Positions 9,621 through 18,290 of a stretch of 64,000 bases of DNA are shown one piece after another. The stretch is from Thermoplasmatota archaeon. GTDB taxonomy: Archaea > Thermoplasmatota > E2 > UBA202 > JdFR-43. The notes beneath the pieces were generated by a model. The model had not been told where the DNA came from and searched no databases. It worked only from the letters and a program-made list of their open reading frames with translations. The stretch is taken from assembly GCA_029258955.1 (NCBI GenBank), contig JAPDJT010000005.1, positions 1-64,000 of the forward strand. The letters are read 5' to 3'. Within the stretch, counting starts at the first letter, position 1. Each line of letters opens with the position of its first letter. A program made the translations under genes and the position numbers.

Positions 9621-9740
9621 GATTAAAATGGGTTTGTTGAACAAATAGAAGAATTGGCTATCATTGGTTATTATTGCATGGAAGAGAATTTACTATGACA
9701 CATCCTATTTCATTTAATTTTCGACAGACCCGATTAAAAT
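9621..9740. repeat. Perfect 9-bp target-site duplication flanking the repeat element
   Basis: The sequence GATTAAAAT occurs at 9621-9629 and again at 9732-9740, immediately outside both ends of the element at 9630-9731. This is what a transposition-generated target duplication should look like. Confidence 0.75.
9630..9731. mobile_element. 102-bp MITE-like element, best-preserved copy
   Basis: It begins GGGTTTGTTGAAC and ends TTTTCGACAGACCC, which are imperfect terminal inverted repeats (consensus GGGTYTGTYGAA). The core reads CATTGGTTATTATTGCATGG, then GAGAATTTACTATGACA, then TTTCATT. No coding capacity. It sits just upstream of the GH92 promoter. Confidence 0.75.
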
Positions 9741-9758
9741 GCAACAAAATCATTTCCA

Positions 9759-9773
9759 TTATAAAATTTTTAT
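9759..9773 (+). promoter_or_regulatory. TATA box for the GH92 gene
   Basis: TTATAAAATTTTTA lies about 25-30 nt upstream of ATG 9796, consistent with a short-leader or leaderless archaeal transcript. It starts 28 bp past the right end of the repeat element. Confidence 0.5.
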
Positions 9774-9795
9774 ATCATTTGAAATTTTTTTGCAT

Positions 9796-12060
9796 ATGAA
9801 AAAAATCTACATTATAATGATAAGCATTTTATTAATTTCAATGTCAGCGGAGCATATAGAATTTAAGTTTTCTTCAATTGAAGAAAAGAGCTATTTAACA
9901 GAAAAAGAAGATTTAACAAAATATGTTAATCCTTTCATTGGTACTGACATTTATTCAAAGCTAGGTGCAATGGGAAGAGCAAATTGTTATCCTGGTGCTG
10001 TGGTTCCTTTTGGAATGGTTCAACTTAGCCCTGATACAGATATGGATAATTTTGCTGGATATGGCTATGAAGATAAATATATTTTAGGCTTTAGCCATAC
10101 CCATTTGAGCGGTTGTGGTTGCCCCGGAATGGGAAACATTCTTGTTATGCCAATTATTGGCGAAATAAAAATTAAGGAAGAAGATTATAAGTCAGTATTT
10201 AGTCATGATGAGGAAGAAGCGACGCCTGGCTATTATATGGTTATGCTTAAAAGCTATGGAATAAAAGCAGAATTAACAACATCAACGAGAGTTGGTTTCC
10301 ATAAATATACTTTTCCCGCCAGTTCAAATGCTCATGTTATAGTAGATGTTACTCATACTTTAGAGGATGATGAACCAATAGATGCTTTTGTTAAGATTAT
10401 TGATAATGAAACTATAGTTGGCTATGTAACTATTCCAAATCCATTTTGTGGTGGTAAAACACCATATACAACCTATTTTGCAATGAAATTTAGTAAGCCA
10501 TTTGACGCCTTCGGAACTTGGAATGGAAATACCATTTATTATGAAAATTCTTCACAAAAAGGAGTTGATATTGGTGCTTTTGTGAATTACACAACATATG
10601 AAGGAGAGATAATAAAAATAAAAGTGGCTATATCTTATGTAGGCATAGAGCAAGCATTACTTAATTTAAAGGAGATTCCACATTGGGACTTTGAAAAAGT
10701 AAAGGAGGAAGCAAAAGAAGCATGGAACAAACTTTTACATTTAATAGAAGTGGAAGGAGGGACAGAAAGGCAGAAAACCATATTTTATACAGCTTTGTAT
10801 CATTGCTTCCTAATGCCCCATATTTTCAATGATATTAATGGCTTGTATATTGGTATGGATGATAAAATATACAATGCATCAGACCATATTCAATATGCAA
10901 CCTTTTCATTGTGGGATACTTTTAGGAGTGAGCATCCCTTACTCACTCTTTTACTTCCATCTGTGCAAAGAGATATGGTAATATCATTAATAGAATATTA
11001 CAAACAAGGGGGATGGTTCCCAAAGTGGCCTTTCCTAAATAGATATACAAATTGTATGATTGGAGACCACGCTGTTGCGGTTATTGCTGATACATATTTA
11101 AAAGGAATAAGAGATTTTGATATAATTACAGCTTATGAAGGATTACGAAAAAGCGCCTTGACTACACCTCCATCAACACATGATTATGAAGGGAGAGTAG
11201 CTCTTCCGTATTATTTGAAATATGGATATGTCCCATATGATAAAATATCTCAATCAGTTTCAAGGACTCTAGAATATGCATATGATGATTGGTGTTTAGC
11301 CCAATTAGCAAAAGAATTGGGCAAAGAAGATGATTATGAAATGTTTATGAAGAGGGCAATGTATTATAGGAATGTTTTTGATAACTTTACTAAATTTATG
11401 CGTCCTCGCTATTCTTCCGGCTCATGGAAACTCCTTTTCTTACCATCAAGTTGGAAAGGATTTACAGAAGGAAATGCTTGGACATATACTTGGTTTGTTC
11501 CTCATGATATAGATGGGTTGATCAAGCTAATGGGAAAAGAAATCTTTATAAAAAGATTGGACCATTTCTTTAAAAGATTTTCATACCCTGCTTGGTATAT
11601 GCCTTTTTCTCATTATTGGCATGGTAATGAGCCAGACCAACATGTTCCATATCTTTATAATTATGCTGGTGAGCCATGGAAGACACAATATATAGTTAGG
11701 AAAATAATGGCAGAGTTATATGATGATGCGCCTAGCGGAATCCCAGGAAATGATGATTGCGGGCAACTTTCTTCATGGTATGTTTTTAGTGCTATGGGCT
11801 TTTATCCTGTTTGTCCAGGAAATACAAGCTATCAAATAGGAAGTCCAATCTTTAGCAAAATAACAATTCATTTAGATGAAAAATATTATGGAGGAAAGGA
11901 ATTTGTGATAATAGCAAAAAATGTTTCTGAAGAAAACATATATGTAAGATCTATTACTTTAAATGGGGAAGAATTAAATAGAACATGGATTAAACATCTA
12001 GAAATTGTAAATGGAGGCACTCTTATTTTAGAAATGAGCAATATTCCAAGAAGAAATTAA
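9796..12060 (+). CDS. GH92 alpha-mannosidase, secreted
   Basis: 754 residues of glycoside hydrolase family 92, whose members are calcium-dependent exo-alpha-mannosidases. Signature stretches are YVNPFIGTD near the N-terminus, GFSHTHLSGCGCPGMGN, LWDTFRSEHPLLTLL, HGNEPDQHVPYLYNYAG and GNDDCGQLSSWYVFSAMGF. A signal peptide (KKIYIIMISILLISMSA) follows ATG 9796. An in-frame ATG at 9739 lies on the target duplication of the adjacent repeat and upstream of the TATA box, so 9796 is the better start. The protein would trim mannose from extracellular glycoproteins, in keeping with the secreted peptidases nearby. Confidence 0.9.
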   Translation: MKKIYIIMISILLISMSAEHIEFKFSSIEEKSYLTEKEDLTKYVNPFIGTDIYSKLGAMGRANCYPGAVVPFGMVQLSPDTDMDNFAGYGYEDKYILGFSHTHLSGCGCPGMGNILVMPIIGEIKIKEEDYKSVFSHDEEEATPGYYMVMLKSYGIKAELTTSTRVGFHKYTFPASSNAHVIVDVTHTLEDDEPIDAFVKIIDNETIVGYVTIPNPFCGGKTPYTTYFAMKFSKPFDAFGTWNGNTIYYENSSQKGVDIGAFVNYTTYEGEIIKIKVAISYVGIEQALLNLKEIPHWDFEKVKEEAKEAWNKLLHLIEVEGGTERQKTIFYTALYHCFLMPHIFNDINGLYIGMDDKIYNASDHIQYATFSLWDTFRSEHPLLTLLLPSVQRDMVISLIEYYKQGGWFPKWPFLNRYTNCMIGDHAVAVIADTYLKGIRDFDIITAYEGLRKSALTTPPSTHDYEGRVALPYYLKYGYVPYDKISQSVSRTLEYAYDDWCLAQLAKELGKEDDYEMFMKRAMYYRNVFDNFTKFMRPRYSSGSWKLLFLPSSWKGFTEGNAWTYTWFVPHDIDGLIKLMGKEIFIKRLDHFFKRFSYPAWYMPFSHYWHGNEPDQHVPYLYNYAGEPWKTQYIVRKIMAELYDDAPSGIPGNDDCGQLSSWYVFSAMGFYPVCPGNTSYQIGSPIFSKITIHLDEKYYGGKEFVIIAKNVSEENIYVRSITLNGEELNRTWIKHLEIVNGGTLILEMSNIPRRN

Positions 12061-12107
12061 AGATAAGTCTATTTGCATATGGAGAAGGTTATCCTTCATC
12101 TGTTTTT

Positions 12108-12206
12108 GGACTCGTTAAAAATTAAATTCGTGATTTCCCATGATGGCAAATTTTCTTATGCAATAATAACCAATGGCGCCATTTCTTCTATTGTTCAACA
12201 AACCCC
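12108..12206. mobile_element. MITE-like element with imperfect target duplication
   Basis: The ends are GGACTCGTTAAAAATTAAA on the left and TTGTTCAACAAACCCC on the right, with the core AATAATAACCAATGGC. Flanking direct repeats ATCTGTTTTT (12098-12107) and ACCTGTTTTC (12207-12216) match at 8 of 10 positions, consistent with an aged target duplication. It lies in the GH92-Nramp gap. Confidence 0.6.
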
Positions 12207-12251
12207 ACCTGTTTTCATAAATATTAAAAATATGCTATATTTCTCCATAAC

Positions 12252-13691
12252 ATGGAAAAAATAAAATTTCCAGAGCCAGATGATATTTTAAAAGAAAAAC
12301 CATCGATTAAAAAATATTTTAAGTATTTCCTTTTTTTTGGTCCTGGTGCAGTCATTGCTTCTGTTACTATTGGGCAAGGACAGTTGATTCTTGGTCCACA
12401 AATAGGAGCATTTGCTGGCTATAAATTACTTTGGCTAATTACAGTAAGTGCTGGTTCATATTTCCTAGCTTACTTATCTGCTCGCTTTATTTTGCTTTCT
12501 GGTATAAGCATGGTTGATTTATTTGCTGTAAAAACTAAAAAGGGTTTTCTAAATTGGATTTTTATAGCCATAATTCTTATTTTTATCCCTTTATTTGCAG
12601 CAACAATTACAACAACATTGGGGAGGTCATTACAATGGATTTTTGGTGTAGGTCATTATCTTTTTTGGGGCATTTCATTTAGTATTTTAGCAGCTTTGTT
12701 GGTTGTATTGGGAAGATATAGGATTGTTGAATATACCCAAGCAATTTTTGTTGCTGTTCTTGCTATAGGAGCAATAATCTCTGTAATAATGATAAAGCCA
12801 GATTTGCTGGATATAATTCCAAATTTCTTTAAAATTGGCTATACCCCAAAACAATATCCTCAATGGGTTTTGGATTATTTTGAAAGTGTTGGCGAGAAAG
12901 CAAAGCCAATTCCATTAATCATGCTAGGATATGTAGGCACATTAACTGTTACAATAATAACTCTCGTTGGCTACACTGGATGGGTAAAAATAAAAAAATG
13001 GGGAATTTTTAAAGATAAGGACAATCCTGAAGAATTTTCAAGAAATCTATTTAACATTTTTAAGAAAGAAGGAAAAATAAGTTATTTGCCAAAAGAAAAG
13101 GAGGAAGTAAAGAAAGCAGGTTTACTTCTTAAGCCAATTGCAATTGATATAACCCTTGCATTCATAATTGTTGCTGTTGTTTCCTCCGCCTATATGATAG
13201 CGGGGGCAAATTTATTGCCTCAAATAAAAAAATTGCCAACAGATTACCATCTGATAGAAGAGCAGGCAATCATATTTTCGAATATAGCTCCTTGGCTTAA
13301 GCCTTTGTATCAGATTAGCGTTTTCTTTGCCTTATTTGGTACAATATATGCTGGATTTGAAGCGGTTTCAAGGATGCTTTATGAAACAATGTCTGCAGTT
13401 AGCAAAAAAATTGAGAGAATACCATACAATAAATTTACTATGTATCTCCTCATCTATGTTTTATCTACCGGCATACCTCTTACCATATTAGGAGCAATGG
13501 GCCTTTCTATTATTTTAATACTTAGCATTACTTTATTGTTTATAGGAGTAATTGGAGTAATTATTTATGGGATAGGAGCATTGTATTTGAGCCAGAAAGT
13601 ATTGCCAAGAGAATATAGGTTAAGTAAGGCTGGCTTGATAGCTGGAATAATTTCAATTATCTTGCTCATAATTCCTCTATTGATGCTATGA
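12252..13691 (+). CDS. Nramp-like transporter with altered metal-site motif
   Basis: 479 residues with about 11 hydrophobic segments and an Nramp-type N-terminus: FFGPGAVIASVTIGQGQLILGPQIGAFAGYKLLW. Canonical Nramp proteins have DPGN in the unwound helix 1, where Asp and Asn bind Mn2+ or Fe2+. Here the aligned residues read GQGQ, so the usual metal ligands are missing. The substrate may therefore be Mg2+, another ion or not a metal at all; this is inference. The gene overlaps the following HAD gene by 4 bp (ATGA), so the two are probably co-translated. Confidence 0.75.
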   Translation: MEKIKFPEPDDILKEKPSIKKYFKYFLFFGPGAVIASVTIGQGQLILGPQIGAFAGYKLLWLITVSAGSYFLAYLSARFILLSGISMVDLFAVKTKKGFLNWIFIAIILIFIPLFAATITTTLGRSLQWIFGVGHYLFWGISFSILAALLVVLGRYRIVEYTQAIFVAVLAIGAIISVIMIKPDLLDIIPNFFKIGYTPKQYPQWVLDYFESVGEKAKPIPLIMLGYVGTLTVTIITLVGYTGWVKIKKWGIFKDKDNPEEFSRNLFNIFKKEGKISYLPKEKEEVKKAGLLLKPIAIDITLAFIIVAVVSSAYMIAGANLLPQIKKLPTDYHLIEEQAIIFSNIAPWLKPLYQISVFFALFGTIYAGFEAVSRMLYETMSAVSKKIERIPYNKFTMYLLIYVLSTGIPLTILGAMGLSIILILSITLLFIGVIGVIIYGIGALYLSQKVLPREYRLSKAGLIAGIISIILLIIPLLML

Positions 13692-14344
13692 AATGCTTTG
13701 CTTTTGACTTCGATGGTGTACTTGTGGATAGCTACTCGTGTTTGCCATCTGTTTATAAAAAGTTGGCAGAATATTTTGGCATAGAAAATGATGAGTTTGT
13801 AAAAGAAGCAATTATGCTAGAAGACAAATACGATGCAATGGAAATTTTTGACAAGAGAATATGGTGGAAAGATTTCTTCAAAAAATACGGAATTATGAAT
13901 GTAAATGAAGCAATGCAAATTTACTGGGATGAAAGAATAAAAGAAAGCAAGATAATGGAAAATTGTGTGGAAACGTTGAGATGGCTTAAGGGGAAAAGTA
14001 TTTTAGCTATAGTAGCTGGAGATGATGGTATAAAAAGTATGAAAAGGAAAAGAATAGAAAAAAGCAGGTTAGCAGAATTTTTTGAAGAAATTCTGATTGT
14101 TAATGAAGATATAAATAGCAAATTAGATGGAATTCTTTACTTAATGAAAAAATATGGGCTTAAGGAGAAAGAAATAATTTTTATTGATGATAAACCAATG
14201 CCTATAAATCAAGTGAAGAATAAGCTAAAAGATGTTATTACAATAAAAATGGAATTTCAGAGTATATTGAAGGAAGCGTGGAAAGGAAAATGTAATGCTG
14301 ATCTTAAGATAAAGAGTTTGATAGAGCTAAAAAATCTATTTTAA
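13688..14344 (+). CDS. HAD-superfamily hydrolase
   Basis: 218 residues with HAD motif I as DFDGVLVDS at residues 7-15 (nucleophile and acid Asp pair), a helical cap, and motif IV as IIFIDDKP near residue 165. Motif II is less clear (AIVAGDD). The PGP/beta-phosphoglucomutase-like branch fits best; the substrate is unknown. The start codon overlaps the stop of the Nramp-like gene, suggesting one operon. The 3' end overlaps the convergent trmO gene by 9 bp. Confidence 0.75.
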   Translation: MKCFAFDFDGVLVDSYSCLPSVYKKLAEYFGIENDEFVKEAIMLEDKYDAMEIFDKRIWWKDFFKKYGIMNVNEAMQIYWDERIKESKIMENCVETLRWLKGKSILAIVAGDDGIKSMKRKRIEKSRLAEFFEEILIVNEDINSKLDGILYLMKKYGLKEKEIIFIDDKPMPINQVKNKLKDVITIKMEFQSILKEAWKGKCNADLKIKSLIELKNLF

Positions 14345-14830
14345 AAATCTTCCATCATCTTTTGATGCTGGGAGCCTATGTATATTTTTTTCGAGCCATC
14401 CTATTTTGCAATCCTTTCTTATATCAAATTGAGGAACATATGGTTTGATATCAAGAAGAGGAGTTCCATCTACAATATCAACATCTTTAATGTGAAGTAT
14501 GTTGTTTTCTCTTCTAATGAGGCGAACTACTGATATACCTATTGGATTTGGTCTGGCAGGAGCTCTTGTTGCAAAGACACCATGTACATTCTCATCCATA
14601 TACGGTTTTACTAGCAAGCTATAATGTTTAGATAAGTGGAAGTGATAAATCAAAATAATATGAGAAAATCCTTCTAAATCCTTTAGTCCCTCTACGTATT
14701 CTGAAAAAACCTCAACCATTCCTTTGACGTTTTTAGCGGCTGTAGGCTGTATAGGCACTCCTTTTGCTTCTTTAAATGGAGAATGAATAGTTCCTATTGG
14801 TTTATATTTAATTTCAATCATATTGCTCAT
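14336..14830 (-). CDS. trmO: tRNA m6t6A methyltransferase TrmO family protein
   Basis: 164 residues of the TsaA/TrmO (UPF0066) beta-barrel family: YKPIGTIHSPFKEAKGVPIQP at the start, SHIILIYHFH, then VFATRAPARPNPIGISVVRL and VDIVDGTPLLDIKPYVP. Bacterial TrmO adds the N6-methyl group to t6A37 of threonine tRNA with SAM; archaeal members are annotated by similarity. It has a single short leader and is convergent with the HAD gene. Confidence 0.85.
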   Translation of the reverse strand: MSNMIEIKYKPIGTIHSPFKEAKGVPIQPTAAKNVKGMVEVFSEYVEGLKDLEGFSHIILIYHFHLSKHYSLLVKPYMDENVHGVFATRAPARPNPIGISVVRLIRRENNILHIKDVDIVDGTPLLDIKPYVPQFDIRKDCKIGWLEKNIHRLPASKDDGRFLK

Positions 14831-14864
14831 ATGCTTTTCTACTTAAAGGATTTGTGGAAAGGAA

Positions 14865-14950
14865 GGACATTAAAAAATAAAATGGAATGTGTTATGGCAT
14901 ATCTCCATTAATAGCCAACGCCAATAATTCATTTATTTATTCAACACACC
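14865..14950. repeat. MITE-like element
   Basis: The core AATGGAATGTGTTATGG ... TTAATAGCCAACGCC is followed by TTCATTTATTTATTCAACACACC at the right end. The left end, GGACATTAAAAAATAAAA, is a rough inverse. No clear target duplication was found. Confidence 0.55.
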
Positions 14951-15050
14951 TGCTCCGCCTATAGATGGAGAAATAAAAATTGCTGAAAAAGTGTCTAAAG
15001 AAGAGATAAAAGAATTTAAAAAAATTAGTATTATTGCTATTGGCATAAAA
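14951..15050 (+). pseudogene. Short coding-like remnant upstream of tRNA-Gly
   Basis: Between the repeat and the tRNA one frame reads PAPPIDGEIKIAEKVSKEEI and continues with KEFKKISIIAIG, with no start codon. The composition looks like real protein, so this may be the tail of a gene truncated by the repeat. The parent family is not recognised. Confidence 0.25.
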
Positions 15051-15056
15051 ACTACT

Positions 15057-15128
15057 GCGGGCGTGGTCTAGGGGTTATGACGCGAGCTTCCCAAGCTCGT
15101 TGCCCGGGTTCGAATCCCGGCGCCCGCA
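15057..15128 (+). tRNA. tRNA-Gly (CCC)
   Basis: Acceptor arm GCGGGCG pairs perfectly with CGCCCGC. The anticodon stem CGAGC/GCTCG carries loop TTCCCAA (anticodon CCC), and the T arm is CCGGG-TTCGAAT-CCCGG, with discriminator A and no encoded CCA. Its 3' end is duplicated at 37100-37120, so it is the integration site of the downstream element. Confidence 0.95.
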
Positions 15129-15132
15129 TAAA
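15112..15132 (+). other. attL core, left attachment site
   Basis: This 21-bp stretch from the T loop through the tRNA 3' end (starts GAATCCCGGCGCCCGC) is repeated exactly at 37100-37120. The adjoining bases differ, so the repeat length is exactly 21 bp. The tRNA gene remains whole. Confidence 0.85.
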
Positions 15133-15150
15133 TTTACCAGTAAATTTTAT
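15133..15150 (+). promoter_or_regulatory. TTTACCAGTAAA site overlapping the integrase-operon promoter
   Basis: The near-palindrome TTTACCAGTAAA directly abuts the attL core and runs into TTTTATATT, a TATA-like box about 25 nt upstream of ATG 15175. A protein bound here could control both recombination and transcription of the regulator/integrase pair. The same motif is at 37079-37090. Confidence 0.5.
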
Positions 15151-15174
15151 ATTCTTCTTTTCTTATTTTAAATC

Positions 15175-15714
15175 ATGGCAAGAAAGAAAGGCAGGGATAA
15201 AACCGAGACAATAAAACAGCGTGCCATTTATGTTTATCTTCCTTCCATTGAAATGGCAGAGGAATGGAAGAAAAGAGCTGAAAAAGCTGGCATATCCATC
15301 TCAAAGTTTGTTATAGAACATGTTGAAAATTCTTTGAGGCAAGAAGAAGGAGAGGATTTTGTTTCTAGAGCTGACTTAATAAAAAGAATAAGGGAACTTG
15401 AAAATGAAAATAAGGAACTGCAGAAGAAATACGAGATTTTATCGAAAGCATATGAAAAGCTGGAGGAAGAGCTGAAGTCATACAGAAGAATGCCATTTTA
15501 TGAAAAAGAGTATATTGGAGCAAGAGGATATGAGAGGGAACTAATAAAATTGTTCAAGAAAAAGAAAACTATAAGGAGTGAGGAACTGCTGGATGAACTC
15601 GGAGTATCTCCCCATGACACAGCTGCCATAAAGGCAATAAACAGGCAGCTGGAAAATCTAGAATTATATGGCTTAATCGAGCCCGTTATGGGGGGATGGA
15701 AATGGAAAGGATGA
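15175..15714 (+). CDS. Ribbon-helix-helix / coiled-coil DNA-binding regulator
   Basis: 179 residues in three parts. An N-terminal ribbon-helix-helix-like segment (RAIYVYLPSIEMAEEWKKRA ... ISISKFVIEHV) comes first, then a coiled coil (about 65-110, RIRELENENKELQKKYEIL), and last a winged-helix-like C-terminus (TIRSEELLDELGVSP ... INRQLENLELYGLIEPV). It lies beside attL, immediately before the integrase, and its stop overlaps the probable integrase start as ATGA. A role as autoregulator or recombination directionality factor is inferred from position. The TTTACCAGTAAA palindrome in its promoter is a candidate operator. Confidence 0.75.
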   Translation: MARKKGRDKTETIKQRAIYVYLPSIEMAEEWKKRAEKAGISISKFVIEHVENSLRQEEGEDFVSRADLIKRIRELENENKELQKKYEILSKAYEKLEEELKSYRRMPFYEKEYIGARGYERELIKLFKKKKTIRSEELLDELGVSPHDTAAIKAINRQLENLELYGLIEPVMGGWKWKG

Positions 15715-16643
15715 TTTTACTTGATGTAAATGAAATATTAAAGGAATACAGGCAAGATTTAGAAATAATGAACCTAACAGATGAAACTGTAAGAAACTAC
15801 TACTCAATGGTGAAAATTTTCATTGAATTTATGAGAAGAAATGGTTATGACATACTCAATGCAGAAAGATTCGCATTCATTCAGTTCCTCCAGTATTTAA
15901 AAAATGAAAGAAAAATTTCATTCAAAAGAATAAAGTACTATTTCACAGCTTTAGCATCATTCTATGATTTCCTTGTCTATGCTGGTTACATAAACTCAAA
16001 TCCTATTCCAGCAATAAGAAAAAGGTATCTGAAAAGCTATAAAAGAAATGATTCTCCAGCAAAAAGAAAATTGATAAGCGTTGAGGAAATGGCCGCCTTT
16101 ATTAATTCAATTATGGATCCAAGAGACAAAGCAATAGCAATCCTTCTTGCTAAAACAGGAATAAGAAAAGGAGAGCTTATAAGAATAGATGTGGATGATA
16201 TAAACTGGGAGGAAATGAGCATAACTTTAAAGCCAACACCAAAGAGAAGCAACAGAATAGTTTTCTTCGATGCAGAATGTGCAAAAATTCTAAAGAGATG
16301 GCTCAGAATAAGAGAAAAGCTGAATGTGAAAACAAAAGCATTATTTGTAAATCAATATGGAGGAAGATTGGAAAGAAATGGAGTTTATGAAGCAATTGTG
16401 AAATGGGCAAAGAAATTTGGCATATATGATGTAAATTCAGATAAACTGGAGGATCATTTCAATCCTCACTGCTTCCGCCACTGGTTCACAACAATGTTGC
16501 TGAGAAATGGCATGCCAAGAGAATATGTACAGGAACTCAGAGGAGACGCGAGAAACGAGGCAATAGATATTTATCATCATATTGACAAGGAAGAATTAAG
16601 AAAGGCTTATCTAGCTACAATACCAAAGCTGGGTGTGGAGTGA
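15711..16643 (+). CDS. Tyrosine recombinase (integrase of the element)
   Basis: About 310 residues of the phage-integrase/Xer superfamily. An N-terminal SAM-like core-binding domain (DETVRNYYSMVKIFIEFMRR) is followed by the catalytic domain with R in TGIRKGELIRI, HxxR as HCFRHWFTTML and the nucleophile Tyr in EAIDIYHHID. The second His/Trp position is unusual (LRGDARNEA). The start at 15711 is chosen for its ATGA overlap with the regulator; in-frame ATGs at 15696 and 15702 are alternatives. The gene is intact rather than split by integration, unlike SSV-type integrases. It very likely recombined at the adjacent tRNA-Gly. Confidence 0.9.
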   Translation: MILLDVNEILKEYRQDLEIMNLTDETVRNYYSMVKIFIEFMRRNGYDILNAERFAFIQFLQYLKNERKISFKRIKYYFTALASFYDFLVYAGYINSNPIPAIRKRYLKSYKRNDSPAKRKLISVEEMAAFINSIMDPRDKAIAILLAKTGIRKGELIRIDVDDINWEEMSITLKPTPKRSNRIVFFDAECAKILKRWLRIREKLNVKTKALFVNQYGGRLERNGVYEAIVKWAKKFGIYDVNSDKLEDHFNPHCFRHWFTTMLLRNGMPREYVQELRGDARNEAIDIYHHIDKEELRKAYLATIPKLGVE

Positions 16644-16705
16644 AAGATCCCTCAGTAAATTAAGAAAGTAGAAACTAATAAAAACCATTTATTAATTTGT
16701 CATAA

Positions 16706-18289
16706 ATGGAAGGGGGAAAACATTATCGTGATGTTTTAGGAGTATATTGGTGTAGAGAATGTAATGTCCCCCTTCTCTCTAAAAACTGCGGTAATTGTGA
16801 TTCGCAAGGAGAATATGTAGCAATAGATATGAAGCCAGTTTTTTCAAAAGAAAAGGAAATGTATGAAGAATATTTCAAGTTGAAGCTTCCAGATAATTTG
16901 TTTATTTCGAGAAATAGATTAATCTTGGATGGTGCAACTCTTTGCTCATTCAAAATGGATTTTCATAAAATGAAATTAATACTTATTACTGACAGAAAAA
17001 AAGTTTTAAAAAGAATTAAAGAAGCGGAAAATCGAAACAAAGATGAATTTTGGAAGGATGTTAAAAAAGCAAATGAAACATCATTAAATGAAAAGATTAA
17101 TGAAGCAATGGAATTTATTGAAAGAGTTTCTCATAAATATTCAGATCGATTCAAGGTAATTTCATTTAGTGGAGGAAAAGATAGCGAAGTTACTGCAGAT
17201 CTTGTTAAAAAAGTACTGGGTAAAGTGCCTTTATTTTTTGCAGATACCACGCTCGAATATGAAGAGACCATCGAATTCATAAAACGATTTGCTAAGAAAT
17301 ATGGTTTTGAGTTACTCACAGATGAAAATAACGATTTCTATCGTAATGAAAATTGCATTTGGGACATGATCAAAGAATTAGGTCCTCCATCAATCCCTTA
17401 TAGATGGTGTTGTTCAGTATTCAAAGCCTATCCGGTAAACTTATTTCATAAAAAAATAAATGAGAAAACACTAGCTTTCGATGGTATAAGAAAATATGAA
17501 TCCTTTAGAAGAAGGAAATACGAGCAAGTTTCTAGAATTAAAAAGATCGCAAACCAATTAGCTGCATACCCAATTTTTTACTGGAAAGAATTAGATGTAT
17601 GGTTTTACATCTTCTTTAACAAAATGATTTATAACCCTTTGTACGAATATGGTCATAGGAGAGTCGGATGTTGGTTATGTCCAAATGCAAGTCCTTTTAA
17701 CTGTTTTATTAGGAAAAAAACACATCCAGAAAAATGGGGACAATTCGAAAAAGTTTTGTTAAAATATGCTTATGAACATGACAGAGATAAAAATTGGGTT
17801 ATTGAAAACTACTGGAGATTGCGAAGACCAAAAAAGGATAAAGTTCCAAAGGTAAAAAGAGAAGCGAAAGCTAATAACGTATTTTTATACAGGTTTACCT
17901 CACCAATTGACGAGCGCGTGTTTGAATTCTTTAAACCTCTAGGGGAATATCAAGAGAGAATAATCCAGTCTAAAAGCATAGAAGAAAAAGTGATAAAAAT
18001 TGGGTCGGGCAATCCTATTTGCATTAAAGGTTTCATCGGGAAAAAAGAAATTATTGTAGAGATAAAGGAAAAAGACGAAATGAAAAATTTCGAAAGGCAA
18101 TTACTCAAAGCAATAAACTGTGTTGGATGTGGGGGATGCATAGGATATTGTCCCAACGGTGCACTGTACATAAAAAATAAGACGTTAATGATCGATGATT
18201 CGCGATGCACCAAGTGTAAGAAATGCGTAACAGCACCTTGTATCTCATTAAATTATAGGATTGAAAAAGCCATAATATTGGGGGGTTAA
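16706..18289 (+). CDS. PAPS-reductase/DndC-like PP-loop protein with N-terminal zinc ribbon and C-terminal ferredoxin
   Basis: 527 residues. An N-terminal zinc ribbon (WCRECN ... CGNCDS, about 14-34) is followed by a variable domain, and then a PAPS-reductase/ATP-pyrophosphatase domain with PP-loop FSGGKDSEVTADL near 153. Cys motifs YRWCCSVFK (about 235) and GCWLCPNASPFNC (about 321-333) follow, the second resembling the GCWxC of DndC. The C-terminus is a ferredoxin module (CVGCGGCIGYCP, then CTKCKKCVTAPC, about 471-515). Known relatives either reduce sulfonucleotides or, as DndC, take part in DNA phosphorothioation. It ends 1 nt before the DrmA-like gene and heads the operon. DNA sulfur modification is an inference; no DndA, DndD or DndE was found. 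Confidence 0.8.
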   Translation: MEGGKHYRDVLGVYWCRECNVPLLSKNCGNCDSQGEYVAIDMKPVFSKEKEMYEEYFKLKLPDNLFISRNRLILDGATLCSFKMDFHKMKLILITDRKKVLKRIKEAENRNKDEFWKDVKKANETSLNEKINEAMEFIERVSHKYSDRFKVISFSGGKDSEVTADLVKKVLGKVPLFFADTTLEYEETIEFIKRFAKKYGFELLTDENNDFYRNENCIWDMIKELGPPSIPYRWCCSVFKAYPVNLFHKKINEKTLAFDGIRKYESFRRRKYEQVSRIKKIANQLAAYPIFYWKELDVWFYIFFNKMIYNPLYEYGHRRVGCWLCPNASPFNCFIRKKTHPEKWGQFEKVLLKYAYEHDRDKNWVIENYWRLRRPKKDKVPKVKREAKANNVFLYRFTSPIDERVFEFFKPLGEYQERIIQSKSIEEKVIKIGSGNPICIKGFIGKKEIIVEIKEKDEMKNFERQLLKAINCVGCGGCIGYCPNGALYIKNKTLMIDDSRCTKCKKCVTAPCISLNYRIEKAIILGG

Positions 18290-18290
18290 G

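Noticed and set aside
12073-12264. A 63-codon open frame before the Nramp-like gene
   Set aside because: It crosses a repeat element with its terminal repeats and has no ribosome site or promoter.
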